NCBI GenBank assembly: GCA_964636125.1
Contig: CAZWPX010000004.1
Location: 1-64,000, forward strand
Origin: CAJINA01 sp964636125
GTDB lineage: Bacteria; Desulfobacterota; Desulfobacteria; Desulfobacterales; CAJINA01
Direction of reading: 5' to 3'
Length of the DNA stretch: 64,000 bases
Each line of letters starts with the position of its first letter. The first letter of the stretch is position 1. Below, in pieces: positions 35,065 to 43,647 of this stretch. The notes below the pieces were generated by a model. That model ran no database searches. It was not told the origin of the DNA and worked only from the letters and a program-made list of their open reading frames with translations. The translations under genes and the position numbers were made by a program.

Positions 35065-35769
35065 TTACCCCGCTGTCATCAGGAGACTTAATTTGTTGGT
35101 CAGTAAAAGGATACCCATGGCCATGAGCAGTATGCCGGCGGCTATGTTGACGACCCTGACTGCTTTTCTGGCCTTTTGCAGGAACTTTAGTAGATAATTG
35201 ATAAAAAAGGAAAGGGCTAAAAAAGGGATGGCCAGGCCCGTGGAATATACAGCCAGCAGGGCGGCCCCCTGCCAGAGGGTCTCGCGGCTGCCGGCAAGAA
35301 TCAGGATTGATCCGAGCTGTGGTCCCATGCACGGACTCCACCCGGCGGCAAAAGCCATGCCGATGAGGAAAGCACCCAGGACGTGCAGGGGCTTTTTCTG
35401 CAGGTGTATGCGGCCTTCGTAATTCAATATGGAAAAGCTGTAGAGGCCGCTGGTGTGGATACCGAAAAGCAGGATCAGGATGCCGCCGGTAATCCGAATG
35501 ATGTCTCTGTAGTTGTGGGCCAGGCTGCCGATCAGGGAGGCCGAGGTGCCCAGGGCAATAAACACGGTTGAGAACCCGAGTACGAAGGCCGCCGTGGAAA
35601 AGACGACCTTGCGACGGACTGCCAGGCTGCTGCGGGCCGTAAGTTCTTCCGTTGAATAGCCGGTTATAAAACTGAAGTAGGCCGGCAGCAGCGGCAGGAT
35701 GCACGGAGAAAAAAAGGAGAGCAGGCCGAAAAGAAAGGCCGCTGGATAGGGAACATTTTCAACCAGCAT
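35065..35769 (-). CDS. CcdA-type transmembrane thiol transporter
   Basis: A 234-residue protein with six membrane helices and the two conserved cysteines in FFSPCILPLLPAYFSF and AGWSPCMGPQLGSIL. This is the compact CcdA/DsbD-beta form that moves reducing equivalents from cytoplasmic thioredoxin to periplasmic partners. It overlaps the MauE-like gene upstream by 11 bp and is followed closely by the thioredoxin-fold gene, its likely partner. Confidence 0.9.
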   Translation of the reverse strand: MLVENVPYPAAFLFGLLSFFSPCILPLLPAYFSFITGYSTEELTARSSLAVRRKVVFSTAAFVLGFSTVFIALGTSASLIGSLAHNYRDIIRITGGILILLFGIHTSGLYSFSILNYEGRIHLQKKPLHVLGAFLIGMAFAAGWSPCMGPQLGSILILAGSRETLWQGAALLAVYSTGLAIPFLALSFFINYLLKFLQKARKAVRVVNIAAGILLMAMGILLLTNKLSLLMTAG

Positions 35770-36244
35770 TTCTCAATACCCCGTTTGGTGGCAGTTTTTG
35801 GTTCTGGGCCGGCCGGCCCGCTTCAATCCAGAACAGCCAGAGGCCGGCGGCCAGCAGACCGAAGTTGCGTACAAAGGAGATGGCCGCATTCCGGCCGGCA
35901 TCCGGAGACATCGAAAAACATCCGCAATTGACATCCAGCCCTCGAAAATAGTTTAAACCGGCGGCCAGCAAAAAGACAATCAGGAGCAGATCGACGGTGA
36001 GCACCGCGCCGGGGACCAGGCGGCCGCACAGCAGCAGCAGGCCGCACAGGCATTCGACCCAGGGCAGTATCAAGGCAACTGCATTCACGGCTCCCCGGGG
36101 AAGTATGTCATAGTTGTCTACAATTACGGCAAAATCTGCTGGGTTCAGCAGTTTGTCCCAACTGGCCCATATGAAAATCAGGCCCAGTCCGGTTCGCACC
36201 AGCAGGTAACAGGTTTTTTGGATTGATACAAGGGTCGGTTTCAC
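35759..36244 (-). CDS. MauE/DoxX-like redox-associated membrane protein
   Basis: A 161-residue protein with four membrane helices, the cysteine pair WVECLCGLLLLCG and the family signature GLDVNCGCFS. MauE-like proteins act with thioredoxin-fold and CcdA-like partners in periplasmic disulfide handling or dehydrogenase maturation. It lies between proC (5 bp upstream) and the CcdA gene (11 bp overlap), so all four genes form one operon. Confidence 0.85.
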   Translation of the reverse strand: MKPTLVSIQKTCYLLVRTGLGLIFIWASWDKLLNPADFAVIVDNYDILPRGAVNAVALILPWVECLCGLLLLCGRLVPGAVLTVDLLLIVFLLAAGLNYFRGLDVNCGCFSMSPDAGRNAAISFVRNFGLLAAGLWLFWIEAGRPAQNQKLPPNGVLRNAG

Positions 36245-36249
36245 TGGGA

Positions 36250-37098
36250 TTACTTCCCGTTTTCACCAAAATGTTTAATCATCAGGTCACCCAGTTCCTT
36301 GGACCGCAGGGTGGCGGCTTCCACAGCATTTATCATGGTCGTGCGCAGGCCGCCCTTTTCAAGGGTATGCAGGCCGGCGATGGCTGTCCCGCCCGGTGAG
36401 GTAACCGAATCCTTGAGCGGCCCGGGATGCTCTCCGGTTTCCAGAAGCAGTTTAGCGGCACCATAGATGGTCTGGGAAGCCAGCAGCAATGCATCCTGCC
36501 GGGCCAATCCCACCTTGACACCGGCATCTGCAAGGGCGTCCACAATCATGAAGATATAGGCGGGTCCGCTGCCGCTTAAACCGGTAATCGCATCCATCAG
36601 GTTGTTTTCTTTTAAGAAGATACATTTTCCGACAGAGTTGAAAATGGCCATGGCCAGATCAATATCCTCTTTTTTGGTGTGCTCCCCGGCGGCAATGGCT
36701 GCGGCGCCCTCGCGAACCGCCACGGCCACATTAGGCATTACGCGAATGAGGCGCAGGTCCTTGTTCAGGCAGGCTTCGATGGCGGCCAGGGGAACACCGG
36801 CGGCAATGGAGATGACAATTTTTGATAGATCGAGGCACTCTTTGATTTCCTGCAGGACCGGCACCATGATCTGGGGCTTGATGGCCAGAATGACAATGTC
36901 CGTCTGGGTGGCGACTTCTGTGTTGCTGGTGGAGACCTGTACACCGAATTTCGTGTTGATTTCCTGCAGCGTGTCCTCGCGGACATCGGAACAGTAGATG
37001 TTCTCTGGTTTGGAAGCGCCCGAGTTGATCAGGCCACTGATCATCGCTTCGCCCATGTTGCCGGAGCCGATAAAACCGATTTTCTTGTCATTTAGCAT
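36250..37098 (-). CDS. proC: Pyrroline-5-carboxylate reductase
   Basis: About 282 residues from ATG 37098, preceded by GGGAGGCAC. An N-terminal Rossmann motif (IGFIGSGNMGEAM) binds NAD(P)H. The C-terminal helical domain has GSGPAYIFMIVDALADAG and the family signature around VTSPGGTAIAGLHTLEKGG. It reduces 1-pyrroline-5-carboxylate to proline, the last step of proline synthesis. It leads an operon with the MauE/CcdA/thioredoxin genes and is divergent from the flavoprotein/AOR island. Confidence 0.96.
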   Translation of the reverse strand: MLNDKKIGFIGSGNMGEAMISGLINSGASKPENIYCSDVREDTLQEINTKFGVQVSTSNTEVATQTDIVILAIKPQIMVPVLQEIKECLDLSKIVISIAAGVPLAAIEACLNKDLRLIRVMPNVAVAVREGAAAIAAGEHTKKEDIDLAMAIFNSVGKCIFLKENNLMDAITGLSGSGPAYIFMIVDALADAGVKVGLARQDALLLASQTIYGAAKLLLETGEHPGPLKDSVTSPGGTAIAGLHTLEKGGLRTTMINAVEAATLRSKELGDLMIKHFGENGK

Positions 37099-37228
37099 TA
37101 AAGTGCCTCCCCGCATCCTGCAAATTATATGATTCTATTTATCCTGCTAATAATTCCAAACAGTTAAATTAAGAACCCCATGCAATTTAGTCAAGGAAAT
37201 AATGCTGCCCTCCGTGTAAAAAACGGTC

Positions 37229-37276
37229 TTGACAGTTGATTTAAAATGAGATTTATAATGGTTTAACCATTATAAA
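37229..37276 (+). promoter_or_regulatory. Promoter with overlapping palindromic operator
   Basis: TTGACA at 37229-37234 and TATAAT at 37254-37259 form a strong promoter, although the spacer is 19 bases (TTTATA at 37252 gives 17). The -10 box lies inside a perfect palindrome, TTTATAATGG-TTTAA-CCATTATAAA (37252-37276). A dimeric regulator binding there would compete with RNA polymerase. It would control the flavoprotein/AOR genes that follow. Confidence 0.6.
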
Positions 37277-37375
37277 AGAACAGCCGTGCCGGGCCGTGTC
37301 CATCGGGGCGTCTTTGCGCCGCCTGCGGGCCTGCTCCGGGTGCATTTACCGAAACAGCAAGCGTGGATGTCTTAT

Positions 37376-39475
37376 ATGAACCAGAAGCGAATTGAGCATC
37401 ATCCGGTTTTAGCGCAGCCGGAGCGAAAATCAGTGACTTTCAGCTGGAACGGGCGGGATCTTAGCGGGTTTGAAGGTGAAATGATCTCCTCGGCCCTGTT
37501 TGCCAACGGTGTCCAGGTTTTTGGCCGCCACCACAAGGACCGCAGCCCCCAGGGGATGTTTTGCGCCAATGGGCAGTGTTCGCAATGCCTGGTAATTGTC
37601 GACGGCCTGCCGGTGAAATCCTGCATGACCCCTCTGGCCGCGGGGGCGCAGGTTGAGCCCGTGGACGGTCTTCCGCAGATACCGGCCCAGGACGATCAGA
37701 TTGAATTGGGTGACGTGTTGACCCGGACGACGGATGTACTCATCATTGGGGGCGGACCGGCGGGACTTTCAGCGGCCGTTGAGCTCGGCAAGCTGGGCAT
37801 CGAAACCCTGGTCGTGGATGACAAGGATCGCCTGGGGGGCAAACTGGTTTTGCAGACCCACAAGTTTTTTGGTTCCGTTGAAGATTCGTATGCCGGTACC
37901 CGGGGCTACCGGATTGCCCAACTGCTGGAAGAGCAGCTCGAGCACTATCCGTGCGTGCGGGTCTGGCTCGAAGCCACCGCGGTGGGTGTGTTTTCCGACC
38001 GGATTGTCGGTATTGTGAAAGGCAGCCGGTACCACAAGATCAGGTCCCGGAAACTGCTGGTGGCCACCGGCGCCAGGGAGAAGATGCTCTCTTTTCCCGG
38101 AAACACCCTGCCGGGCGTATACGGCGCCGGTGCTTTCCAGACCCTGGTGAATCGTGATCTGGTTAAGTGTTCGGATCGGGTCTTAATTGTCGGCGGAGGC
38201 AACGTCGGGTTGATTGCCGGTTATCACGCGATCCAGGCGGGCATAGAGGTTGCCGCCCTGATTGAAGCCCTGCCGGCGGTAGGGGGGTACAAGGTCCATG
38301 CTGATAAACTGTTGCGGTTGGGAGTCCCCATTTATACCGGGCACACTGTGGTGTCGGCCAACGGTTCCGACCGGGTGGAATCGGTCACCATCGCGAAACT
38401 GGACAGTGACTGGCGCCAGGTCCCCGGCACCCGGCGTACGTTTGAAGTCGATACGGTCTTGATTGCCGTCGGCCTGTCCAGGGTAGATGAATTTTACTTC
38501 AAGGCCAGGCAGTGGGGCATGGATGTCTACGCTGCCGGGGATGCACAGGAAATTGCCGAGGCCTCCGCCGCCATGTTTACCGGAAAAATAGAGGGCCTGA
38601 AAATTGCAAAAGCCCTCGGTCGGTTCGGTGGCGAAATTCCGCCCCAGTGGGATGAGAAAGCCCGGGTCCTCAAGTCAAAGCCGGGCGTTCCGGTGACCAG
38701 AGAGCTGGGCGGACCCGAAAATGGGGTGCGGCCGGTGTTTCACTGTTTTCAGGAAGTGCCCTGCAACCCTTGTACATCAGTTTGTCCTGAAAATATCATC
38801 AAAACGGACCAAGATGAGATCACCGGGCTGCCCTATTGCAGTGATGCCGACGCCTGCCAGGGCTGTATGGCGTGTGCCGCCATATGCCCGGGGCTGGCCA
38901 TTACCATGGTGGACTACCGCAAGGATCCTGAGCACCCGGTGGTGACGCTGCCCTACGAAATCTGGCGGGACCGGGTTGAGAAGGGGCAGACCATCGAGGT
39001 GACCGACGATGGCGGGGCGGTGCTCGCCGCGGTTCCGGTTAAGCGGGTGGTGGCCAACCGGAAAAAATATCCGGGTACCCTGCTGGTCCAGGTCCGGGTG
39101 CCCGTGGCGATTGCCACGCGGGTTATCGGTATTCGCATACAGGCGGAACTTGCAGCTGAACCGGCGGAACTGTACACCCGCGAGCCGCTGCCGGATGAAG
39201 CCGTGATCTGCCGGTGTGAGCGGATAACGGCTGGAGAAATACGGGCGGCCATTGCCGGCGGCGTCCGGGACATGAATCAGCTCAAGGCCCTGAATCGGGC
39301 CGGAATGGGGGCCTGCGGGTCGAAAACATGCCGGACCATGATCTGGCGGATTTTTCAGGAAGAGGGCGTTGACTTTGGTGAAGTGACCGACCGGGTGGAC
39401 CGGCCGCTCTTTGTGGAAGTGCCCATGGGAATCCTGGCTGGTGCGGGTGGAGGTGCAGATGATGGATGCATATGA
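37376..39475 (+). CDS. Multi-cofactor FAD oxidoreductase, sarcosine oxidase alpha/HcnAB-like
   Basis: About 699 residues. Domain order: a [2Fe-2S] ferredoxin-like domain (FCANGQCSQC...C, near 60-82), a two-part FAD/NAD(P) oxidoreductase (IIGGGPAGLSAAVELG and VGGGNVGLIAGYHAI), two [4Fe-4S] motifs (CNPCTSVCP and CQGCMACAAICP), and a BFD-like [2Fe-2S] domain (ICRCER...CGSKTC). It resembles the alpha subunit of heteromeric sarcosine, opine or proline dehydrogenases but lacks the C-terminal folate-binding GcvT-like domain. It would pass electrons from the DAO-type partner, encoded next with 17 bp overlap, to a soluble acceptor. Starts at 37367 and 37286 are alternatives. Confidence 0.85.
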   Translation: MNQKRIEHHPVLAQPERKSVTFSWNGRDLSGFEGEMISSALFANGVQVFGRHHKDRSPQGMFCANGQCSQCLVIVDGLPVKSCMTPLAAGAQVEPVDGLPQIPAQDDQIELGDVLTRTTDVLIIGGGPAGLSAAVELGKLGIETLVVDDKDRLGGKLVLQTHKFFGSVEDSYAGTRGYRIAQLLEEQLEHYPCVRVWLEATAVGVFSDRIVGIVKGSRYHKIRSRKLLVATGAREKMLSFPGNTLPGVYGAGAFQTLVNRDLVKCSDRVLIVGGGNVGLIAGYHAIQAGIEVAALIEALPAVGGYKVHADKLLRLGVPIYTGHTVVSANGSDRVESVTIAKLDSDWRQVPGTRRTFEVDTVLIAVGLSRVDEFYFKARQWGMDVYAAGDAQEIAEASAAMFTGKIEGLKIAKALGRFGGEIPPQWDEKARVLKSKPGVPVTRELGGPENGVRPVFHCFQEVPCNPCTSVCPENIIKTDQDEITGLPYCSDADACQGCMACAAICPGLAITMVDYRKDPEHPVVTLPYEIWRDRVEKGQTIEVTDDGGAVLAAVPVKRVVANRKKYPGTLLVQVRVPVAIATRVIGIRIQAELAAEPAELYTREPLPDEAVICRCERITAGEIRAAIAGGVRDMNQLKALNRAGMGACGSKTCRTMIWRIFQEEGVDFGEVTDRVDRPLFVEVPMGILAGAGGGADDGCI

Positions 39476-40613
39476 TGTCATAATAGTGGGTGCCGGTTCC
39501 CTGGGGGTCCCTACTGCGATGGCCCTTGGGCAGGTCGGGGCCCGGGTACTGGTGGTGGATGCCAAGCCATCTCCCGGCCAGGGCGAAAACAAACACGCTA
39601 TCGGCGGTATCCGGGCCACTCATTCCACCCCGGGCAAAATCCTTTGCGGACTGCGATCACTGGAAATCTTTTCTACCTGGCAGCCTGCCCATGGCGATGA
39701 CATCGAGTGGCAAAAAGGCGGCTACCTCTTCCCGGTTTATCGACCCCAGGAGGAAAATGCCTTGAAGCGCATCCTGCCCATCCAAAAACAATACGGCCTC
39801 AAGATTAAGTATGTCGGGCCCGAGGTGGTTGTTGCGCAGATACCGGGGATCGTGACCACCGGCCTGAAAGGCGGAACCTTTTCCCCGGACGATGGTTCCG
39901 CCTCACCCCTGCTGGCCATCAACGCGTTTTACCGCCAGGCCCTGGTGCATGGGGTCACCTTCCGGTTCAAAGAGAAGATACACAGGCTGATCACCCGCCG
40001 CGGTCGGGTGACCGGGATTGAAACTGACCTTGGCAAAGTTGAGGCCCCGGTGGTTGTGGATGCCGCGGGCGCCTATTCAAGGCCATTGGGAAAAACGGCC
40101 GGGATCGACATACCAGTTATTCCGGATTCCCACGAAGGCGCTATCACCGAGCCGGTGCAGCCCTTTTTTAAAACCATGGTGGTGGACTTGCGCCCCGGTG
40201 AAGGTTCCTTGAACTACTATTTTTACCAGAACCGGCATGGACAGGTGGTTTTCTGCATCACGCCCGATCCGCCAATCGTAGGCACCGATCACCGGGAGAC
40301 CTCGGTCTTTTTACCCCAGGTTTGCCGACGGATGGTGTCCCTGGTCCCCCGGCTGAAAAATATCAGGGTACGTCGGGTCTGGCGAGGTCTTTACCCCATG
40401 TCACCGGACGGGGCTCCGCTGGTGGGCTGGAACGGTCGCATCAACGGTCTTTTTCATGTGACCGGCATGTGTGGACAGGGCTATATGCTCGGACCCGGGA
40501 TCGGTGAGGTAGCCGCCCGGGAGATCACAGGCAGTCCCCGTGACGGGGATGAGGTGATTCTGAAAGAGTTCTCTCCGGAGCGGCACTTTGGCGGGGAGGA
40601 AGCACTCAAGTAG
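39459..40613 (+). CDS. FAD-dependent amine/amino-acid oxidoreductase (DAO family)
   Basis: About 384 residues. The N-terminal FAD motif is DVIIVGAGSLGVPTAMALG, and the C-terminal segment GLYPMSPDGAPLVGW...VTGMCGQGYMLGPGIGE is typical of the DAO/sarcosine oxidase beta group. It should oxidise a secondary amine or imino acid and pass electrons to the preceding multi-cofactor subunit, whose gene overlaps it. Substrate is unknown; sarcosine, N-methyl compounds, opines and proline are all within the family range. ATG 39459 and 39462 are adjacent candidates. Confidence 0.85.
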   Translation: MMDAYDVIIVGAGSLGVPTAMALGQVGARVLVVDAKPSPGQGENKHAIGGIRATHSTPGKILCGLRSLEIFSTWQPAHGDDIEWQKGGYLFPVYRPQEENALKRILPIQKQYGLKIKYVGPEVVVAQIPGIVTTGLKGGTFSPDDGSASPLLAINAFYRQALVHGVTFRFKEKIHRLITRRGRVTGIETDLGKVEAPVVVDAAGAYSRPLGKTAGIDIPVIPDSHEGAITEPVQPFFKTMVVDLRPGEGSLNYYFYQNRHGQVVFCITPDPPIVGTDHRETSVFLPQVCRRMVSLVPRLKNIRVRRVWRGLYPMSPDGAPLVGWNGRINGLFHVTGMCGQGYMLGPGIGEVAAREITGSPRDGDEVILKEFSPERHFGGEEALK

Positions 40614-40708
40614 CCCCGGGCAGCATGTACGGCGCTGGCTGGACACAGAAATCGCGGCAGGTGCCATTTTTTCGTACCGGGCGGCGGGCGTTCGTGGTAT
40701 GGAATGAA

Positions 40709-40780
40709 CTATGTTCAGCGTTCCCCGTTCAGAGGTTAAACTCAGGAACCAGAACACTGAACACGGAACGCCGAACATAG
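40709..40780 (+). repeat. Palindromic hairpin in the AOR leader
   Basis: CTATGTTCAGCGTTCCCCGTTCAG pairs with CTGAACACGGAACGCCGAACATAG over 24 bases with three mismatches, around a loop of about 24 bases. It ends 26 bp before the AOR start codon, just ahead of its AAGGAG ribosome site. It may be a small mobile palindrome or a regulatory leader structure. It is unrelated in sequence to families A and B. Confidence 0.7.
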
Positions 40781-40805
40781 ACCTAACTTTCAAGGAGTAG
40801 ATAAT

Positions 40806-42947
40806 ATGGCAGAATTAGAAACAACCACCCTGAAAAAACTGACTTACCAGCGGCCGACGATTGCAAAGGGTTACGCCAACCAGACCCTGCATGTCAATCT
40901 TTCCGATGCGGCCATAGCCATCGAACCCATATCCGCAGATATGAAAAACCTGTTTGTGGGCGGCAAAGGCTTCGACTTGTGGCTCTTATGGAATGCGGTC
41001 ACCGGCAATACCCGCTGGAACGACCCTGAAAATGCCGTCTGTATCGCCAGCGGCCCCATGGGCGGTACGCCGGGGTATCCCGGTTCGGGGAAAAGTATTG
41101 TAACCGCCCTGTCGCCCCTGACCGGTTCCGTGGTGGATTCCAATGTCGGCGGGTATTTCGGTCCTTATCTCAAGTTTGCCGGGTTTGATGCCCTGGAGAT
41201 TACCGGCAAGGCCGCCGGAGACACCGTTGTCCTGATTGATGGCATCGCTGAAAAAATCGAAATTCTTGAGATGCCGGGCCTGACCGACGATTCCTACGCA
41301 CTCTCCGCCCTCTTGACGGATCATTTCGGGCAGGGACAAAATAGCCATATTTCAGTGGTTTCCAGCGGTCCCGGTGCAAAAAACACCCGATTCGGATGCC
41401 TGAATTTTACCTGGTATGACGGCAAGCGCAAGATGAGCCGTTACAAGCAGGCCGGCCGCGGCGGGCTCGGTTCGGTGTTTGCGGACAAGGGCATCAAGGC
41501 TGTCGTTGCACGCTGGGATTCGGTTTCCCTGAAAACCAATAATCCGGATAATTTCGAAAACTTGAAAACAGTGCAGAAACTGTACGCCAAAGAGATCGTC
41601 ACCCTGGATCCCAAACAGAACAAGATGGCGTCGATCGGGACCACGCACCTTGTGCCGATTATGAATGATTTTGACCTGCTGCCCACCCATAATTTCAAAT
41701 TCGGCCAGCATGTCGGCGGCAACCTCATCGGCAGTGAAGTTTTTCAGCACCTTTTTGACAAGGGGTTTGACGGGTGCTGGCGCGGCTGCACGGTGGCCTG
41801 TTCCCACGGCGTCAGGGATTTTGTACCGTTTACCGGTTCTTACCGGGGCCAGAAGGTATTCGTGGATGGGCCCGAGTATGAAACCATTGCCGGTTGCGGT
41901 TCAAACCTGGGCATTTTTGATCCTTCCACGATCCTGGAAATGAATTTTTACTGTGACACCTATGGGCTGGATACCATTTCGGTGGGAACTTCCATTGCGT
42001 TTGTCATGGAGTGTTTCGAGATGGGGCAGATCACTACCGAACATACCGGCGGCATGCAGCTGTACTTCGGCAATCGCCTGGAGGCCCTGGAACTGGTTCA
42101 CCAGATGGCCCGGGGCGAGGGCTTCGGCGCCCTGGTGGGGCAAGGCATCCGGCGCATGAAAACACATTTTGCCCGGGAGTTCGGAGCAGCCGCAGATGTC
42201 CTCCAGGATATCGGTATGGAATCCAAAGGCCTCGAATTTTCAGAATATATGACCAAAGAGTCCCTGGCCCAGCAAGGTGGTTACGGGATGGCACTCAAAG
42301 GCGCCCAGCATGATGAGGCCTGGCTGATATTCCTGGATATGGTTCATAACTTTATGCCCTCTTTTGAGCAGAAAGCGGAGGCGCTGCACTGGTTTCCCAT
42401 GTTCCGGACCTGGTTCAGCCTCTGCGGTCTCTGCAAACTGCCCTGGAACGACATCGTACCCGAAGACAACAAGGACACGCCTGAGCCGGCCAAGGTAATG
42501 AAGCATGTAGATTGGTATGCGGACTATTTCACGGCGGTTACCGGACGGCAGGTGGGAGCGGACGACCTGGTCGGTATGAGTGAATCGGTCTATAACTTCC
42601 AGCGTGTGTTTAACCTGAGAATGGGTTTCGGCCGCCGGCAGCACGACACGCTGCCTTACCGGGCGATGGGCCCGGTGACCGTTGAAGAATACGAATCCCG
42701 GGTGGAACGTTACGACAAGCAGCTGTTGGAAAAGCACGATTTTGACCCCGCCGGCCTGCCCGTGGAAGAGCGGATGGCAGCTCTTAGAAAGTTTCGTGAG
42801 GACCAGTACGAGCAGCTCAAAGTGGCTGTTTATAAACGGCGCGGGTGGACTGAGGATGGTATTCCGACAGTGGCCACGGTGAAACGCCTGGGAATCGATT
42901 TCCCGGAAGTGCTGGCGGTGTTAGCTGAAAATGGGATCGATGCATGA
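40806..42947 (+). CDS. Aldehyde:ferredoxin oxidoreductase (tungsten/molybdenum enzyme)
   Basis: This 713-residue protein has the AOR layout: an N-terminal domain (YANQTLHVNLSDAAIAIEPI...GGKGFDLWLLW) that holds the pterin, and cluster cysteines in CWRGCTVAC with a further ligand in SLCGLCKLPWND. It oxidises aldehydes to carboxylic acids with ferredoxin as electron acceptor. It is followed, with a 4-bp overlap, by a MoaD-like carrier needed for making the pterin dithiolene. Its position after two amine-oxidising flavoproteins suggests that its aldehyde is their product; the substrate is not proven. Confidence 0.93.
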   Translation: MAELETTTLKKLTYQRPTIAKGYANQTLHVNLSDAAIAIEPISADMKNLFVGGKGFDLWLLWNAVTGNTRWNDPENAVCIASGPMGGTPGYPGSGKSIVTALSPLTGSVVDSNVGGYFGPYLKFAGFDALEITGKAAGDTVVLIDGIAEKIEILEMPGLTDDSYALSALLTDHFGQGQNSHISVVSSGPGAKNTRFGCLNFTWYDGKRKMSRYKQAGRGGLGSVFADKGIKAVVARWDSVSLKTNNPDNFENLKTVQKLYAKEIVTLDPKQNKMASIGTTHLVPIMNDFDLLPTHNFKFGQHVGGNLIGSEVFQHLFDKGFDGCWRGCTVACSHGVRDFVPFTGSYRGQKVFVDGPEYETIAGCGSNLGIFDPSTILEMNFYCDTYGLDTISVGTSIAFVMECFEMGQITTEHTGGMQLYFGNRLEALELVHQMARGEGFGALVGQGIRRMKTHFAREFGAAADVLQDIGMESKGLEFSEYMTKESLAQQGGYGMALKGAQHDEAWLIFLDMVHNFMPSFEQKAEALHWFPMFRTWFSLCGLCKLPWNDIVPEDNKDTPEPAKVMKHVDWYADYFTAVTGRQVGADDLVGMSESVYNFQRVFNLRMGFGRRQHDTLPYRAMGPVTVEEYESRVERYDKQLLEKHDFDPAGLPVEERMAALRKFREDQYEQLKVAVYKRRGWTEDGIPTVATVKRLGIDFPEVLAVLAENGIDA

Positions 42948-43141
42948 TCACCGTGGACGGTAAAAAGCTAGCCTGGGAGCCTGAGATGACCGTTGCCAAA
43001 CTGCTGGAACAGGTTGAAAAACCAGAGCAGTACGCGGTAATACGACTCAACGGCAAGTTGGTTTCCCGGCCGAATTTCAAGGGTACGCCGGTTCCCGCCG
43101 GGGCTGAGGTAGTCCTGATTCCCATGATCGCCGGGGGTTGA
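42944..43141 (+). CDS. MoaD/ThiS-family sulfur carrier
   Basis: A 65-residue beta-grasp protein ending in IPMIAGG, with the C-terminal Gly-Gly that is adenylated and thiocarboxylated. It overlaps the AOR gene as ATGA, so it is translated with it. It probably donates sulfur for the molybdopterin or tungstopterin of AOR, as in other AOR operons. A ThiS role cannot be excluded by sequence alone. Confidence 0.9.
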   Translation: MITVDGKKLAWEPEMTVAKLLEQVEKPEQYAVIRLNGKLVSRPNFKGTPVPAGAEVVLIPMIAGG

Positions 43142-43182
43142 TACCCCGGGCAGCGCCCGCATAACCGCGTTCACCCAGTCTG

Positions 43183-43226
43183 AAAAAGCCTTTCCGGGCA
43201 GCCGCCTGCTCCCGTAAAGGCTTTTT
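43183..43226 (+). terminator. Intrinsic terminator after the AOR island
   Basis: AAAAAGCCTTT pairs with AAAGGCTTTTT around an inner GC-rich hairpin (CGGGCAG...CTGCTCCCG), ending in five T's. It separates the MoaD-like gene from yggT. Confidence 0.8.
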
Positions 43227-43254
43227 GCCCCTGCGCTATAACTGGTGAAAATCC

Positions 43255-43283
43255 TTGACTTACCTGCGAGAATTACTTAGTTT
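43255..43283 (+). promoter_or_regulatory. Possible promoter for yggT
   Basis: TTGACT at 43255-43260 and TAGTTT at 43278-43283 are spaced by 17 bases, about 37 bp before the yggT start. The -10 is weak. It follows a terminator, so a promoter is expected here. Confidence 0.4.
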
Positions 43284-43319
43284 TTTAAACCAAGGAAACA
43301 GATAGAAGGATCATTTTAT

Positions 43320-43619
43320 ATGTTCGTTATTGGTAATTTTCTTTACGCGCTGGCTGTGGTTGTTGATTATGCACTGACAATTTACCTGTGGGTTGTGATT
43401 GCCCGGGCCGTTCTTTCCTGGGTGAGCCCGGACCCATACAACCCAATTGTCCGGTTTATTCACAATGTGACCGAACCGGTGCTCTATCGGATTCGTCGCT
43501 TGCTGCCTTTCGATTTAGGCGGTATCGACATTTCTCCTATCATTGTGATGATGGCAGTGATTTTCCTTCAAAAGTTTCTGGTCGGCAGTTTGGTGGGCCT
43601 GTCCCGTACAATGATGTGA
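43320..43619 (+). CDS. YggT-family membrane protein
   Basis: A 99-residue protein with two main membrane regions and the family signature IARAVLSWVSPDPYNPIVRFIHNVTEPVLYRIRR-like core (shown here only in part: SWVSPDPYNP, TEPVLYRIR). YggT proteins are small integral membrane proteins linked to cell division or osmotic functions. In many bacteria yggT neighbours proC and divIVA; here divIVA follows 28 bp downstream and proC lies 6 kb away on the other strand. AGAAGGATC precedes the ATG. Confidence 0.92.
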   Translation: MFVIGNFLYALAVVVDYALTIYLWVVIARAVLSWVSPDPYNPIVRFIHNVTEPVLYRIRRLLPFDLGGIDISPIIVMMAVIFLQKFLVGSLVGLSRTMM

Positions 43620-43647
43620 CCGCTTGCCGGTCCAAAAGGTGCCTTAC

